From assembly GCF_020523795.1 (NCBI RefSeq), contig NZ_JAJALI010000014.1, forward strand, positions 37,075 through 101,074: a stretch of 64,000 nucleotides of DNA, written 5' to 3'. Positions 63,590-64,000 of the stretch are shown in pieces. The notes under the pieces are model-generated. The model was not told the DNA's origin and searched no databases. It was given only the letters and a program-made list of their open reading frames with translations. The stretch's first letter is position 1, and every line of letters starts with the position of its first letter. The DNA is from Ancylobacter sp. Lp-2. GTDB taxonomy: Bacteria > Pseudomonadota > Alphaproteobacteria > Rhizobiales > Xanthobacteraceae. The position numbers and the translations under genes are program-made.

Positions 63590-64000
63590 CAGTTATTTGC
63601 TTGATAACTCCCACCTGTCGACGATAAGTAGTGCCTACAGTTACGTAAATGGTATAACGAGGCTCAATATAACTGAAGCGTCTAGATTTGTCCCGAACAA
63701 CGGTGCCGATATTCGTATCTACACCTCGCCAGACCTGCCGGCCACGGTGATGGCACCCAATGAAGGCAGCTATGCCCTCCTCAATACCAGAGATCCCGCC
63801 ATCCGGCAGACGTCCGCGGCCGGCAACGCGGCCTATCTGACTTATCTTCAGATCGTCGGCCGCACGCTCGGGCTGAAATTCGCCAGCGAGGGCGGCGGGG
63901 TCGCCAATGTGGCGGTACCGGCTGACAAGGATTCGCTCGAATACACGGTGATGAGCCAGCGCTCCTATCCCGGTGGGCCGGCGGGCGACTACACGGTTGC
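63567..64000 (+). CDS. M10/serralysin-like metalloprotease domain with destroyed zinc motif, continues beyond window
   Basis: An open frame of 144 residues to the window edge without its own start codon context, evidently the continuation of the upstream repeat protein. It reads AATTWSDNSYLL..., NGADIRIYTSPDLP, then TYLQIVGRTLGLKFASEGGGVANVAVPADKDSLEYTVMSQRSYPGG. This follows serralysin catalytic domains closely (TALHELGHALGLKH..., D-L-EYTVMSYRSY). In the HExxHxxGxxH motif only the glycine is kept: H, E, H and H are Q, I, R and F at 63849-63881. The Met-turn methionine survives. The domain should not bind zinc or cleave peptide bonds. Annotated as one broken gene with 62711-63589. Confidence 0.7.

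Overview
The window is GC-rich and gene-dense. It reads as a chromosomal segment of an alphaproteobacterium of the order Hyphomicrobiales, plausibly Xanthobacteraceae (Ancylobacter/Starkeya type). The main grounds are the divergent irr / fabA-fabB-fabI block, a membrane-anchored CycM-type cytochrome c next to pheA, the fabI / DnaJ-like / surface lipoprotein / pdxH block, and a yej-type peptide transporter with two binding proteins. The assignment rests on gene content and order only; no rRNA is present. One tRNA gene, tRNA-Arg(CCG), was found.

Layout. Positions 1-6561 (minus) hold a catabolic operon: a ThDP enzyme, the three components of a tripartite tricarboxylate transporter (TctB, TctA, TctC), an isocitrate lyase/PEP-mutase family enzyme and a LeuB-like dehydrogenase cut by the window edge. 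It is divergent from a FadR-type GntR regulator (6717-7433). Positions 7434-8312 are a gene graveyard with the tail of an IS5-type transposase beside the tail of a spoVR gene. Positions 8313-13666 hold a DUF2189 membrane protein and an aa3/caa3-type cytochrome c oxidase operon (subunits II, I, two subunit III-like proteins, IV). Positions 13762-19549 hold ogt, tRNA-Arg, a ThiF/MoeB-like enzyme, a D-2-hydroxyacid dehydrogenase, an SH3 protein, a tautomerase/LysR pair and a frameshifted HEPN gene. Positions 19775-23504 hold irr and the unsaturated fatty-acid genes fabA, fabB and fabI. Positions 23622-27159 hold a Tat-exported amidohydrolase, pheA and cycM. Positions 27369-36038 hold a yej peptide ABC transporter operon ending in a NUDIX hydrolase. 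Positions 36136-45916 hold an alkaline phosphatase behind a Pho-box-like site, NlpC/P60, MarR, M17 aminopeptidase, histidine phosphatase, a second fabI, a DnaJ-like protein, a lipoprotein and pdxH. Positions 45958-57767 hold an SDR, an SGNH-like protein, CorA, a 79-residue orphan, an L,D-transpeptidase, an aminotransferase, an extensin/LAS-type protein, a HAD phosphatase, DUF1499, an MBL hydrolase, a carbonic anhydrase and an FkbM methyltransferase. Positions 57827-62265 encode an RND efflux pump.

The most unusual part is the right end (62711-64000). A protein begins with a tandem array of 19-residue repeats, each with one RTX-like GGxGND core. It then passes, after a frameshift at a run of seven G, into a domain resembling the catalytic domain of serralysin-type M10 metalloproteases. 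All four catalytic or zinc positions of HExxHxxGxxH are replaced there, while the glycine and the Met-turn region are kept. This looks like a secreted pseudoprotease, possibly phase-variable or decaying. The unassigned catabolic operon at the left end is the second candidate for undescribed biology.
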